A DNA stretch of 64,000 nucleotides. It comes from Mycobacterium vicinigordonae. Its GTDB lineage: Bacteria > Actinomycetota > Actinomycetes > Mycobacteriales > Mycobacteriaceae. The stretch is taken from NCBI RefSeq assembly GCF_013466425.1, contig NZ_CP059165.1, positions 434,001 to 498,000 of the forward strand. Reading direction: 5' to 3'. The notes beneath the pieces are model-generated. The model did no database searches, had not been told where the DNA came from, and worked only from the letters and a program-made list of their open reading frames with translations. This document shows, piece by piece, positions 42,604-50,418 of this stretch (position 1 is the first letter of the stretch; each line of letters begins with the position of its first letter). The position numbers and the translations under genes are program-made.

Positions 42604-43460
42604 GTGTCCGCCTTTGGCTGCTTGGGAGGTCTGGGTCGAACCAGGACGGACTGCTGGATGGCGCCGATCGCGCTTTGCTCATCGAACAAGGTGCCGACCG
42701 TGGTGCCGATGCCGTCGGGCCCGTAGCTGGTTTCGGCGCGGATGCCGATCCACTCGCCCTGCGGGATTCGGAACACGTGCACGGCCAGGTCGGTGTTGAG
42801 GAACGTCCACTTGCTGATGTCCAGCTTGCTGCCAATGCCGTTGGCGCAATCGGCCACCGCGAACAGGCGCTCCAGCGGGGTCATCTCTTCGCCGGCCACC
42901 AGGGCGGCGGTGGGCTTGATCCACGACTCGCCTGGCCCCTGGGTGAGGCGCTCGGTCAACCACAACCACTCCAAGCTGTGGACGTAGTTGGTATCCCAGT
43001 TGCGCGCTTTCATGTCCCGGTCGTGCGCCTCGGACCGCGGACGGGGCAGCGGTGCCGCCGCGTTCGCCGCGGCCGTGGTGTCGATCTGCTGCAGCCGCCA
43101 GCCGCTGGCCCGGGCGACCGGGCGTGGTTCGCCGTCGGGACCGGGAGCCAGCATCTCGGCCGTCACCAGCTCGATCTGCTTGCCGCCGCGTTCCAGTCGC
43201 GACCGCACCCACAGGTCGCCGTCGGCGGGTATCGGGCCGAGCAGGTCGATCACCACCCGGCTCAGCCGGGTGTCCTCGCGTTGCTTGCAGCGTTCCAGAG
43301 CGCGGGTCAACAGTGCCGACACCGGGGCGCCGTGCTGGATCGAGGAGGACCAGGTGCCGCGGGCCAGGTCAGTGGCACGGAACTTCTCGCCGCGAGTTTC
43401 GGTGGCTGCTGGGTCTGGAATCAGCTCGTAGTACGAATCGGACAAGGCATCCACCTTCAC
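42600..43460 (-). CDS. Acyl-CoA thioesterase-like (TesB/double hotdog) protein
   Basis: A 286-aa protein with the double-hotdog layout: an N-terminal hotdog with GTWSSSIQHGAPVSALLTRALE, and a second with ATALVAGEEMTPLERLFAVADCANGIGS, as in the actinobacterial thioesterase family with a PF13622-type domain. It starts with GTG (43460), three bases after the SMP-30 stop, and overlaps the TetR gene. It would hydrolyse or bind an acyl-CoA. A second TesB-like gene lies in the divergent unit. Confidence 0.75.
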   Translation of the reverse strand: MKVDALSDSYYELIPDPAATETRGEKFRATDLARGTWSSSIQHGAPVSALLTRALERCKQREDTRLSRVVIDLLGPIPADGDLWVRSRLERGGKQIELVTAEMLAPGPDGEPRPVARASGWRLQQIDTTAAANAAAPLPRPRSEAHDRDMKARNWDTNYVHSLEWLWLTERLTQGPGESWIKPTAALVAGEEMTPLERLFAVADCANGIGSKLDISKWTFLNTDLAVHVFRIPQGEWIGIRAETSYGPDGIGTTVGTLFDEQSAIGAIQQSVLVRPRPPKQPKADT

Positions 43461-43463
43461 GTG

Positions 43464-44282
43464 TCAGGGCAATCCGGCACCGGGGACCTCGACCCGCACG
43501 GCGTCCAGCCTTGCCAGCCGGGTGCCCACCAGGCGCTGAGGATAAGCATCTGTGCTCGATAGCAAAAACAGGGTGCGGCGCTCCGGGCCACCGAGTGCGC
43601 AGGCGATCGCCACCCGATCGCCCATGTCGATGCGGTCGGTCACTTCGCCGCCGGCGGTGATCCGCTCGAACTGATGTGCCAGCGTCATCGCCGTCCACAC
43701 CCCACCGGCGGCGTCCAGTGCGATGCCGTCAGGAGGGCCATCCAGCCGGTCGGCAAAGACGGTGGGGTCGGTGAGACCGCCGTCGTCGCCGATGGTGAAT
43801 GCCGTGAGCCGGCGGCCCATCGATTCGGCGACGATGAGGCTGCGGCGGTCCTCGGTGATCACCATGCCGTTGGGGAAGGCGAGGTTGTCGGCGACCACGG
43901 TCGCGGTGTCGTCGGGGTCCAGCCGGATGATGGTGCCGCCGTCAAACGCCTGTGATCCGATGTAGGCGCGGCCGGCGTCGTCGACCACCATATCGCCGAG
44001 GTCGGCGGGAGCGAGTGCGGAGAGGTCGGCGATTGGGACGACGGTGTCGCCGTCATAGCGCAACACTGTGCGATTTTCGGCGGAGACGATCAGCAGGCAG
44101 CCGTCAGGCCGGAAGCCCAGACCCGACGGTGCATGACCGGGCAGCACCACGGTGGTCAGCGAGCCGCGCATGTCGCACGTGTGCACGGCTTCGCCGAGCA
44201 TGTCGGAGAACCAGAGCAGTCCCTCGAACCAGCGCGGCCCCTCGCCGAAACAAAAGTCTTGGGCCAGCGGAGACGGCGCCAC
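43464..44282 (-). CDS. SMP-30/gluconolactonase/LRE-like beta-propeller protein
   Basis: A 272-aa six-bladed beta-propeller lactonase relative: FCFGEGPRW near the start holds the first metal-ligand Glu, NGMVITEDRRSLIVAES carries the metal-ligand Asn, and DGPPDGIALDAAGGVW carries the catalytic Asp region. The frame is open to 44393, but that start would lie inside a shared regulatory motif. GTG at 44282 (product VAPSPLAQDFCFGEG) fits the family length and leaves a 139-bp divergent promoter region with both motif copies. It may open a lactone intermediate of the pathway encoded around it. Confidence 0.8.
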   Translation of the reverse strand: MAPSPLAQDFCFGEGPRWFEGLLWFSDMLGEAVHTCDMRGSLTTVVLPGHAPSGLGFRPDGCLLIVSAENRTVLRYDGDTVVPIADLSALAPADLGDMVVDDAGRAYIGSQAFDGGTIIRLDPDDTATVVADNLAFPNGMVITEDRRSLIVAESMGRRLTAFTIGDDGGLTDPTVFADRLDGPPDGIALDAAGGVWTAMTLAHQFERITAGGEVTDRIDMGDRVAIACALGGPERRTLFLLSSTDAYPQRLVGTRLARLDAVRVEVPGAGLP

Positions 44283-44289
44283 GGTGCCG

Positions 44290-44313
44290 TTACAAATCAC
44301 TGCCAGAGTGTCA
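44290..44313. promoter_or_regulatory. TTACA-N14-TGTCA dyad, copy 1 (SMP-30 side)
   Basis: TTACA at 44290-44294 and TGTCA at 44309-44313, with AGTGTCATGC as right arm. The arms read as TnACA...TGTnA, an imperfect inverted repeat of the kind bound by dimeric TetR proteins. It lies just upstream of the preferred SMP-30 start. Confidence 0.55.
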
Positions 44314-44368
44314 TGCACCGCGGGCGTTGCTGTCAACGCACGGTGTCTTGGGGTGCGTTCGGTTAGCT

Positions 44369-44392
44369 TTACAAATAATGCGCATAGTGTCA
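44369..44392. promoter_or_regulatory. TTACA-N14-TGTCA dyad, copy 2 (thioesterase side)
   Basis: TTACA at 44369-44373 and TGTCA at 44388-44392. The larger block 44365-44397 shares its first ten and last twelve bases exactly with 51609-51641. The spacer includes the palindrome ATGCGCAT. It sits 30 bp upstream of the GTG start at 44422. Confidence 0.6.
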
Positions 44393-44421
44393 CGCTGGGC
44401 CGTGAGCTGCCGGAGCGAGGG

Positions 44422-45312
44422 GTGAGTGCATTGACGACGGAATCCGAACAGGTGCAATGGTCGGTCGAGACCCTGCTGGAACTATTCGAAGTGCAGGCCG
44501 CCGGCCCGGACCGCTACACCGCCGAGACCGGGCTGGCCGGACAGGACGGCCGGCAGGTCGTCGAAGGCACCCAGGTGGTCGCGCAGGCGATCGTGGCGGT
44601 GGCAAACCGGTTCCAGGGCAAATCGGTGCGCTCGGCGCACGGGGTGTTTGCGCGTGCCGTCATGGTCGGGCCGCCCATCGAGCTCGTACTCGACGTGCTG
44701 AACGAGGGCCGCTCGACGGCGACCGCGATCGTCTCGGTGTTGCAGAACGGCAAGCGCTGTGTGGTGGTAACCGTGCTGACCGATGTTCCGACCGACGATG
44801 TGATCCGTCACCATCTGATCCGGCCCGACGTGGTGGGACCCACCGAGGCCAACCTGTCAGAGATGCCAATGGTCGGGCGGGAACTGCGGCTGGTCGACGT
44901 GGTCGACGTGAACAGCCCCGACGAAGTCGGCCCTCCCGAGCTGTACGCGTGGCTGCACTACGACCCCATCCCCGAGCGTGATGACCTGGCGAAAGCCTTG
45001 GTCGCGTATTTCACCGGGCACCTTGGCATTTCGACGACTATGCGGGCCCACGCGGGTATCGGTACCGCGCAGGCGCACTTGACTGTGTCGACCGCGCCGA
45101 TGTCGATCTTCGTATCCTTCCACGAGCCGGTGCAGTGGGATGGCTGGCTGCTCTACAGCCACGAGAGCACCCAGGCCGGCGCTGGGATGTCCTACGTGCG
45201 CGGCGCGGTACACACCGAGGACGGCGATCTGCTGTGCTCGTTCGCCCAGGAGGCGCTGATCCGTCCGCTGCGTACCAGCGACACCTCGATCGATGCTGCG
45301 GCAAGGTTCTGA
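44422..45312 (+). CDS. Acyl-CoA thioesterase II (TesB) family protein
   Basis: A 296-aa double-hotdog thioesterase related to TesB: TLLELFEVQAAGPDRYTAETG at the start, FQGKSVRSAHGVFARAVMVGPPIE in the first hotdog, HAGIGTAQAHLTVSTAPMSIFVSFHEPVQWDGWLLY in the second, and the C-terminal GAVHTEDGDLLCSFAQEALIR, where TesB proteins carry a catalytic Gln/Thr site. GTG at 44422 is preceded by GGAGCGAGGGG; the frame is open to 44152, but that stretch lies inside the SMP-30 gene. It starts a unit with the LLM oxidoreductase (six-base gap) and the acyl-CoA dehydrogenase. Confidence 0.85.
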   Translation: MSALTTESEQVQWSVETLLELFEVQAAGPDRYTAETGLAGQDGRQVVEGTQVVAQAIVAVANRFQGKSVRSAHGVFARAVMVGPPIELVLDVLNEGRSTATAIVSVLQNGKRCVVVTVLTDVPTDDVIRHHLIRPDVVGPTEANLSEMPMVGRELRLVDVVDVNSPDEVGPPELYAWLHYDPIPERDDLAKALVAYFTGHLGISTTMRAHAGIGTAQAHLTVSTAPMSIFVSFHEPVQWDGWLLYSHESTQAGAGMSYVRGAVHTEDGDLLCSFAQEALIRPLRTSDTSIDAAARF

Positions 45313-45318
45313 AATACC

Positions 45319-46233
45319 ATGCGCTTCACCATCACCCACCCTATGCACAGTCACCCTTACAATCCGGAGCTAGCCGGCGGGGCCGGCATCGCGACGGTGG
45401 CGGCGGCAGCCGAGAAAGCCGGCTTTCACGGCTTCGGTTTCACCGATCATCCGGCGCCCTCGCAGCGCTGGCTGGAAGCCGGCGGTCACGATGCGCTGGA
45501 TCCTTTTGTCGCCCTTGGCTTTGCGGCGGCGCATACATCGACATTGCGGCTGATCCCTAACATCGTGGTGCTGCCCTACCGAAACCCGTTCGTGGTGGCC
45601 AAATCCGGTGCGACGTTGGATCTACTGTCCGAGGGGCGATTCACCCTCGCCGTCGGCGTCGGATACCTCAGGAAGGAATTCGCGGCGCTGGGTGTGGACT
45701 ACGACGAGCGCGCTGCGCTGTTCGAGGAAGCCCTGGAAGTGATTCGCACTATATGGACTACCGACGACATCAGTTATGAAGGGCAGCGTTTCAATGCCCG
45801 CGGGATCACCGCGCACCCTCGTCCGGTGAGCCCCCCACCGATCTGGGTCGGCGGCAACACCACCAGCGCCCGGGCGCGGGTCGCTCAATTCGGAGACGGG
45901 TGGTGTCCCTTCCCAGCCCCGGCCGGCCTGGCGCGCACGGCGGGAACTGCGCCGCTGGACTCGCTGGAAGTTCTTGCCGCGGGCATCGACGACCTGCGTC
46001 GGCGTTGCGAGGCGATCAACCGCGACTTCTCGGCTCTGGATGTAACCTTCACCAATTCCGAGGGCGGTAGTCCGGCCGGCGACGACTTTGTCGCGGACGC
46101 GTACCTTGACGGGTTGGAAAAGCTTGCCGCACTGGGTGTTACCTGGGTGTCTGTGCACCTGCCCGGCGACAGCATGGCCCACGTGCTGGAGACCATCGAC
46201 CGGTTCGGCTCGTCGGTGATCGATGTGATCTGA
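45319..46233 (+). CDS. LLM-class F420-dependent oxidoreductase
   Basis: A 304-aa TIM-barrel enzyme of the luciferase-like monooxygenase superfamily: GFHGFGFTDHPAP, LIPNIVVLPYRNPFVVAKSGATLDLLSEGRFTLAVGVGYLRKEF and WVGGNTTSARARVAQFGDGWCPF, the usual F420/FMN-binding segments. Mycobacterial members often use F420, which is inferred here from family. It is translated with the upstream TesB gene (six-base gap) and the downstream acyl-CoA dehydrogenase (one base between stop and ATG), so all three probably act in one degradation route. Confidence 0.9.
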   Translation: MRFTITHPMHSHPYNPELAGGAGIATVAAAAEKAGFHGFGFTDHPAPSQRWLEAGGHDALDPFVALGFAAAHTSTLRLIPNIVVLPYRNPFVVAKSGATLDLLSEGRFTLAVGVGYLRKEFAALGVDYDERAALFEEALEVIRTIWTTDDISYEGQRFNARGITAHPRPVSPPPIWVGGNTTSARARVAQFGDGWCPFPAPAGLARTAGTAPLDSLEVLAAGIDDLRRRCEAINRDFSALDVTFTNSEGGSPAGDDFVADAYLDGLEKLAALGVTWVSVHLPGDSMAHVLETIDRFGSSVIDVI

Positions 46234-46234
46234 G

Positions 46235-47401
46235 ATGGACTTCTCACGCGTCGCGCTGTCCGACGCCGACCAGGCCTTCCATTCGGAGATACGCGCGTTC
46301 GTGACCGAACACGTCACCGACGACGTCCGCCGCCGTAACCGCGAATTCGGCGAAAACTTCGACGAGCAGGTGCATCTGGCGCTCGGTGCAGCCGGCTATC
46401 TGGGTGACGACTTTCAGGAAGAGTCCGAGGGTGGGTTCAGCGCGGTGCGTCGGCGGATCTTCAACCTGGAGATCGCACGTGCGCATACGCCGTGGTACCA
46501 CTGGGGCACTACATCGGTTGTGGCGCATCTTGTTTCGCAATTCGCCAAGCCGGAGCTGGTGCAGCGGGTGCTGCCCGGCGTGCTGTCCGGTCACATCCGG
46601 CTATGTCTGGGCTACACCGAGCCCGAAGGCGGCTCGGACGTCGCCACTTGCAAGACCCGCGCGGCGCGAGACGGTGACGGCTGGGTGATCAATGGCTCCA
46701 AGATGTTTACCTCGAACGCCCAGAACGCCGCGTATGTATTCCTTCTCACCAACACCGATCCGGACGGGCCGAAACACAAGAACCTGACCATGTTCCTGGT
46801 GCCGCTCGATACGCCGGGAATCGAAATCCAGGGCATCCGCACCCTGGACGGCGACCGCACCAACATCGTCTTTTACAGCGACGTGCGCGTCGACGATCTC
46901 TACCGCATCGGCGAAGTCAATGGCGGTTGGACGGTGATGCGGGCAGCCTTGGATTCCGAGCACGGGCTTGTTGAACGGGACGCCGAGGGCTTGCAGGATG
47001 TCGCGGCGATGGCCGGCCACGGCATGCTGATGGCCGAGGCAATTGACGGGGTCGCCGGTGTGGTCGATGGTGGCGACGAATACGTGCAGTACCGGCTCGG
47101 ACGCAGTTTCGCGCGGATGGAGGCGGCGCTGTCTACACCGGGCATGTGCGGACGCGTCGCGATCGGCCAGACCATGCGCGAGGTATCCGGAGAACTGATG
47201 GAGCTCCTGGGGCAGGCCGCGGTGTTGCCCACCGATGCTCCGGGATCGCCCGATGACGGCGCCCTGGAACACGTTGCCCGCTTAGCGTTGCCGATGGGGA
47301 TCTACGGCGGGTCGCTGGAAGTGTTCCGCAACATGATCGCCCAGCACGAGTTGCGGTTGGGGCGGCCCGCCTACGGTTCGGGAAGCTCCGCCTCGACCTA
47401 G
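46235..47401 (+). CDS. Acyl-CoA dehydrogenase family protein
   Basis: A 388-aa FadE-type flavoenzyme: LCLGYTEPEGGSDVATCKTRA and INGSKMFTSNAQNA are the FAD-binding middle-domain motifs, and GGSLEVFRNMIAQHELRLGRP at the C-terminus closes the active site, as in the CaiA-like group often found in sterol and polycyclic acid catabolism. It is the last gene of the TesB-LLM-FadE unit and ends before a stem-loop terminator at 47436. Its 3' end shares a 31-bp near-repeat with the neighbouring DUF427 gene. Confidence 0.9.
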   Translation: MDFSRVALSDADQAFHSEIRAFVTEHVTDDVRRRNREFGENFDEQVHLALGAAGYLGDDFQEESEGGFSAVRRRIFNLEIARAHTPWYHWGTTSVVAHLVSQFAKPELVQRVLPGVLSGHIRLCLGYTEPEGGSDVATCKTRAARDGDGWVINGSKMFTSNAQNAAYVFLLTNTDPDGPKHKNLTMFLVPLDTPGIEIQGIRTLDGDRTNIVFYSDVRVDDLYRIGEVNGGWTVMRAALDSEHGLVERDAEGLQDVAAMAGHGMLMAEAIDGVAGVVDGGDEYVQYRLGRSFARMEAALSTPGMCGRVAIGQTMREVSGELMELLGQAAVLPTDAPGSPDDGALEHVARLALPMGIYGGSLEVFRNMIAQHELRLGRPAYGSGSSAST

Positions 47402-47435
47402 CTTTCGTGCCGCGAGTGGCCTCGAATGTGCGCTG

Positions 47436-47459
47436 AAATGCCGTTTGGGACGGCATTTT
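47436..47459. terminator. Stem-loop terminator between converging genes
   Basis: AAATGCCGT (47436-47444) pairs perfectly with ACGGCATTT (47450-47458) around a five-base loop, followed by a short T run on the plus strand and A-rich sequence at the other side. It lies between the acyl-CoA dehydrogenase and DUF427 stops and could serve both directions. Confidence 0.7.
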
Positions 47460-47489
47460 GGGGACGCTCGCGTAACCTGGCCGGCCTGC

Positions 47490-48158
47490 CTAGGCTTCGG
47501 GAAGCTCTGCCTCGACCTGAACCTTCGCCGCATCGAAGCTGAGAAAGCCTTTGATGGGCCGGGTTTCGGGGAGCGGGTCCTCGTAGCTCCAGGCGATGTC
47601 GGTGTTCTGCGATTTGGGCGCCCAGTAGGTCGCGTAGCCCTTGTAGTTGCAGTAACTCGACGTCTCGGTCCTGTGGAGCAGCTCGGTGCGCACATGCTGA
47701 GGTGCTACATAAAGCCTTGGTGGAACAGATGTTTCGAACACGATCATGGTGTCGTCGGTGTCTACCAGCGTGCTGTCTTCGAGGGTTACTCGTAGTCGCC
47801 TGGTCGTGGGGCGGCAGTCGACACGGTGATACGGATTCGGCGGATAGTGGACCAGTTTGCGGCCTTCCTCGAACCAGTCGTCGACGGTGTCCCACGGCAC
47901 GTGGACATAACCCGGGGCCTGCGGCTCGGGCTCGGCTGGAAGGTCGGTGACGATTTCGGCCGGAAATACGTAGCTGAGCGGGCGACCGGCGCGGTGCACC
48001 ATGTGGGCACGCTCGGTGTCGATGACGGTGCGGCCGCCTTTGACTGCCTTGATGCGGCGCGGGTGCGGTTCGATGTAGACGACGCCAGCGGGAATCGGGG
48101 GAGTGAAGCGCCCGGCAGGCTCCTTGCCAAGTGGACCGCGGCCGGCGACCAAGCTCAT
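47490..48158 (-). CDS. DUF427 domain protein
   Basis: A 222-aa protein with two copies of the DUF427 fold. The second copy shows the family's best signature, TSSYCNYKGYATYW, with VFETSVPPRLYVAP before it; the first copy has RTVIDTERAHMVHRAGRPLSYVFP. The biochemical role of DUF427 is not established; some members sit near sugar or nucleotide enzymes. It is preceded directly by a truncated transposase on the same strand, so its native promoter may have been lost or replaced. Confidence 0.85.
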   Translation of the reverse strand: MSLVAGRGPLGKEPAGRFTPPIPAGVVYIEPHPRRIKAVKGGRTVIDTERAHMVHRAGRPLSYVFPAEIVTDLPAEPEPQAPGYVHVPWDTVDDWFEEGRKLVHYPPNPYHRVDCRPTTRRLRVTLEDSTLVDTDDTMIVFETSVPPRLYVAPQHVRTELLHRTETSSYCNYKGYATYWAPKSQNTDIAWSYEDPLPETRPIKGFLSFDAAKVQVEAELPEA

Positions 48159-48174
48159 GGTTAGAGCGTACGGC

Positions 48175-48765
48175 GCGGTGTCCGGGTGGCCGCAGCAGTG
48201 CCGCCAGGCGGTACCCCCAGGCCGGCCAGTCCTGGGCGTATTTGGCAGCCACTGCCTCGATACGGTCCACCACCGGTGCCGGCCAGGGCCCCTTGACGGG
48301 GACGCGGTGACGCAGCCGCGCCAAACGTCGCCAATAGGTCCGCTCCGGAATGGCGGCCAAGGCGCTGAACCTCGAAACCGGCAGCCCCGCTTCCTCTCTT
48401 AGGGCTTCGAGGTCGACGAAGGGACTTGATCGGCGAACGCCGCGCCCCGCTGCCAGAAACGTGAATTGCACGGTGGCCTCGGCCAGAGCCAATTTGAGTT
48501 GTTCATTTTCCAGTTGCAGACACCGCTGCTCGGGAGTACCTCTAGCTCCGGCCGGACCGCTGGGAACCTCCTGCAGGCGCTCCGCGCCGGCCTCGAGGAA
48601 CTGATGTTTCCACTTCGTGACCACCGCCGAACTCACGCCGATACGCCGCGCCGGCTCCGCGCACGTCATCTCTCCTGCCAGCACCGAGAGCACGATGCGG
48701 GTCTTGTCCTCAGCAATCTTGGTCCGCCGCGACCGAGCAGCCATCCTGACCACCTTCTCAAGCAC
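48175..48765 (-). pseudogene. Truncated transposase (IS3-type HTH protein) remnant
   Basis: From MLEKVVRMAARSRRTK (48765; a more likely start is 48744) the frame encodes a helix-turn-helix protein with IVLSVLAGEMTCAEPARRIGVSSAVVTKWKHQFLEAG and a Leu-rich coiled stretch (QRCLQLENEQLKLALAEATV). It continues into an OrfB-like region (IPERTYWRRLARLRHRVP, YAQDWPAWGYRLAALLR). Homology ends at about 48175, where the DDE catalytic core should follow; the frame then continues only as an out-of-frame reading through the DUF427 gene. The element is therefore cut at its 3' side and should be inactive. Confidence 0.75.
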
Positions 48766-48813
48766 GCCGCCGGTAATCCATACTGTGCGGCCCTGCCAGA
48801 AAGTATGAGTCAG

Positions 48814-48844
48814 TAGAATCTGCTACGCTCGAACATATGTTCGA
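48814..48844 (+). promoter_or_regulatory. -10 box and perfect SOS (LexA) box at the 13E12-type gene start
   Basis: TCGAAC-ATAT-GTTCGA (48829-48844) is a perfect 16-bp palindrome and an exact match to the mycobacterial LexA consensus TCGAAC-N4-GTTCGA. The start codon ATG (48837-48839) lies inside it. TAGAAT at 48814-48819 is a good -10 box, placing the transcription start at about 48826, so bound LexA would block initiation directly. Confidence 0.85.
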
Positions 48845-50390
48845 ATCACTGGATGTTCAGCCGCCTCCGACCGAGGATCGGGCGGTGCTGTGGGCGTGGG
48901 TGCACGACCTGCAGCGGCTGCAGCGTCAGGCGTTGCGGGAACCCACCGCGGAGTCCAGCGGCTGGCTGGCGCCGGTTCAGGTGGCGGCGAGGTTGGAGAG
49001 CCAGGCCGCTGCGGCGCAGCTGATGGGGATCGGCGGGTTGTTTCGCTACCGGCTGTCCCACAGTGTCGAGTCCGAGGACTGGGCGGTCGACACAATGGAG
49101 GCGGTGGCCGCTGAGGTGGCCGCGGGCTTGCGGATCAGTCAGCGTCGCGCTCGGACCAAGGTGCATTGGGCGCGGGCGATGCGTGAGCGGGTGCCCAGGG
49201 TGGGTGAGTTGTTCGCCGCGGGGGAGATCGATTTCGTGGCGTTCGCCACGGTGGTCTCGCGCACGGATCTCATTGAGGATCGCGACGTGTTGGCCCGCGT
49301 CGATGAGCTGGTGGCCCTCAACGTGGTGCGTTGGCCCGCGCTGACTGCGGGGCGGCTGGCGGGCAAGGTCGATGCGATTGTGGCCCAGGTGGATATCGAT
49401 GCGGTCCGACGCCGCCAGGAGCGCCACGCTCAGCGCGAGGTCAGCTTCAGCGCCGATCAGGAGGGCATCACCTACCTGGAAGGCAGCATGTTGACCCCCG
49501 ACGCGCGGGCGTTGGCGGCACGGTTGAGCGCCCTGGCGGCCACGGTGTGCCCGCATGATCCACGCAGCCACGCCCAGCGCCGCGCTGATGCGCTGGGCGC
49601 GCTGGCCGCGGGAGCCGACCGGCTGGGATGTCGCTGCGGGCGCACCGCGTGCAGCGCCGGGCAGCGGCAGCCGGCCGCACCGGTGACGATTCACGTGATC
49701 GCCGAACAAGCCACCCTGCAGGGCCGCGGCAGCACGCCGGGATCGCTGCTCGGTGCCGAGGGGCTGATCACCCCCGAGCTGCTGGCCCAGCTGGCGCTCA
49801 GCGCCCCCCAGGTACCGCTGATCCACCCCGGCTACCACCCACCCGAGCCTGGCTACGCCGCCTCCCCGGCATTGGCCGCCTTCGTCCGCGCGCGGGATCT
49901 GACGTGCCGCTGGCCCGGCTGCGACGTGCCGGCCACCCGCTGCGATCTAGACCATTCAGTGCCCTACGCCCAGGGCGGACCCACCCACGCCAGCAACCTG
50001 AACTGCAAATGCCGCACCCACCACTTAGTGAAAACGTTCTGGGGCTGGTCCGAACGCCAACTGCCCGACGGCACCCTCATCTTCACCTCCCCCGCCGGAC
50101 AGGTCCACCTCAGCACTCCCGGCAGCGCGTTGCTGTTCCCCAGCCTGTGCCAGGTCACCGGCGGGATCCCCAGCCCCGAAATCCCCACCACCGAAACCGA
50201 CTACTGCGCCGAACGCACCACCATGATGCCCAGACGCCGCCGCACCCGCGCCCAAAACCGCGCCACCCGCATCGCCACCGAACGTCGGCACAACCGCCGA
50301 ACCCGCCTCGCCAGCCACGAAAACGCCACCGCCCCAGCCCCCAACAGCAACAACCACCCCCCACCCGACGACCAACCACCACCCTTCTGA
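48837..50390 (+). CDS. 13E12 repeat family protein (DUF222 + HNH endonuclease)
   Basis: A 517-aa member of the REP13E12 family. The N-terminal DUF222 region (to about residue 330) is followed by an HNH nuclease motif: CRWPGCDVPATRCDLDHSVPYAQGG, then NLNCKCRTHHLVKTF, with the zinc-binding Cys pairs and catalytic His in place. A tail of about 110 residues is rich in Arg, Pro and Asn. Such elements are repeated in mycobacterial genomes, some are prophage integration sites, and several are reported to be LexA regulated, which fits the SOS box at this start. A truncated transposase lies just upstream in divergent orientation, so this is a mobile hot spot. Confidence 0.9.
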   Translation: MFESLDVQPPPTEDRAVLWAWVHDLQRLQRQALREPTAESSGWLAPVQVAARLESQAAAAQLMGIGGLFRYRLSHSVESEDWAVDTMEAVAAEVAAGLRISQRRARTKVHWARAMRERVPRVGELFAAGEIDFVAFATVVSRTDLIEDRDVLARVDELVALNVVRWPALTAGRLAGKVDAIVAQVDIDAVRRRQERHAQREVSFSADQEGITYLEGSMLTPDARALAARLSALAATVCPHDPRSHAQRRADALGALAAGADRLGCRCGRTACSAGQRQPAAPVTIHVIAEQATLQGRGSTPGSLLGAEGLITPELLAQLALSAPQVPLIHPGYHPPEPGYAASPALAAFVRARDLTCRWPGCDVPATRCDLDHSVPYAQGGPTHASNLNCKCRTHHLVKTFWGWSERQLPDGTLIFTSPAGQVHLSTPGSALLFPSLCQVTGGIPSPEIPTTETDYCAERTTMMPRRRRTRAQNRATRIATERRHNRRTRLASHENATAPAPNSNNHPPPDDQPPPF

Positions 50391-50418
50391 CTGATCGCAC
50401 CTGGTTACTGTTCCGGGT

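Noticed and set aside
44152..44421. N-terminal extension of the TesB-like protein
   Set aside because: Overlaps the SMP-30 gene and the dyad motifs. The family begins at the GTG at 44422, with a good ribosome site.
47398..48765. A 455-aa minus-strand protein combining transposase and a long tail
   Set aside because: Only the first about 195 residues resemble a transposase; the rest is an out-of-frame reading of the real DUF427 gene. Annotated instead as a truncated pseudogene.
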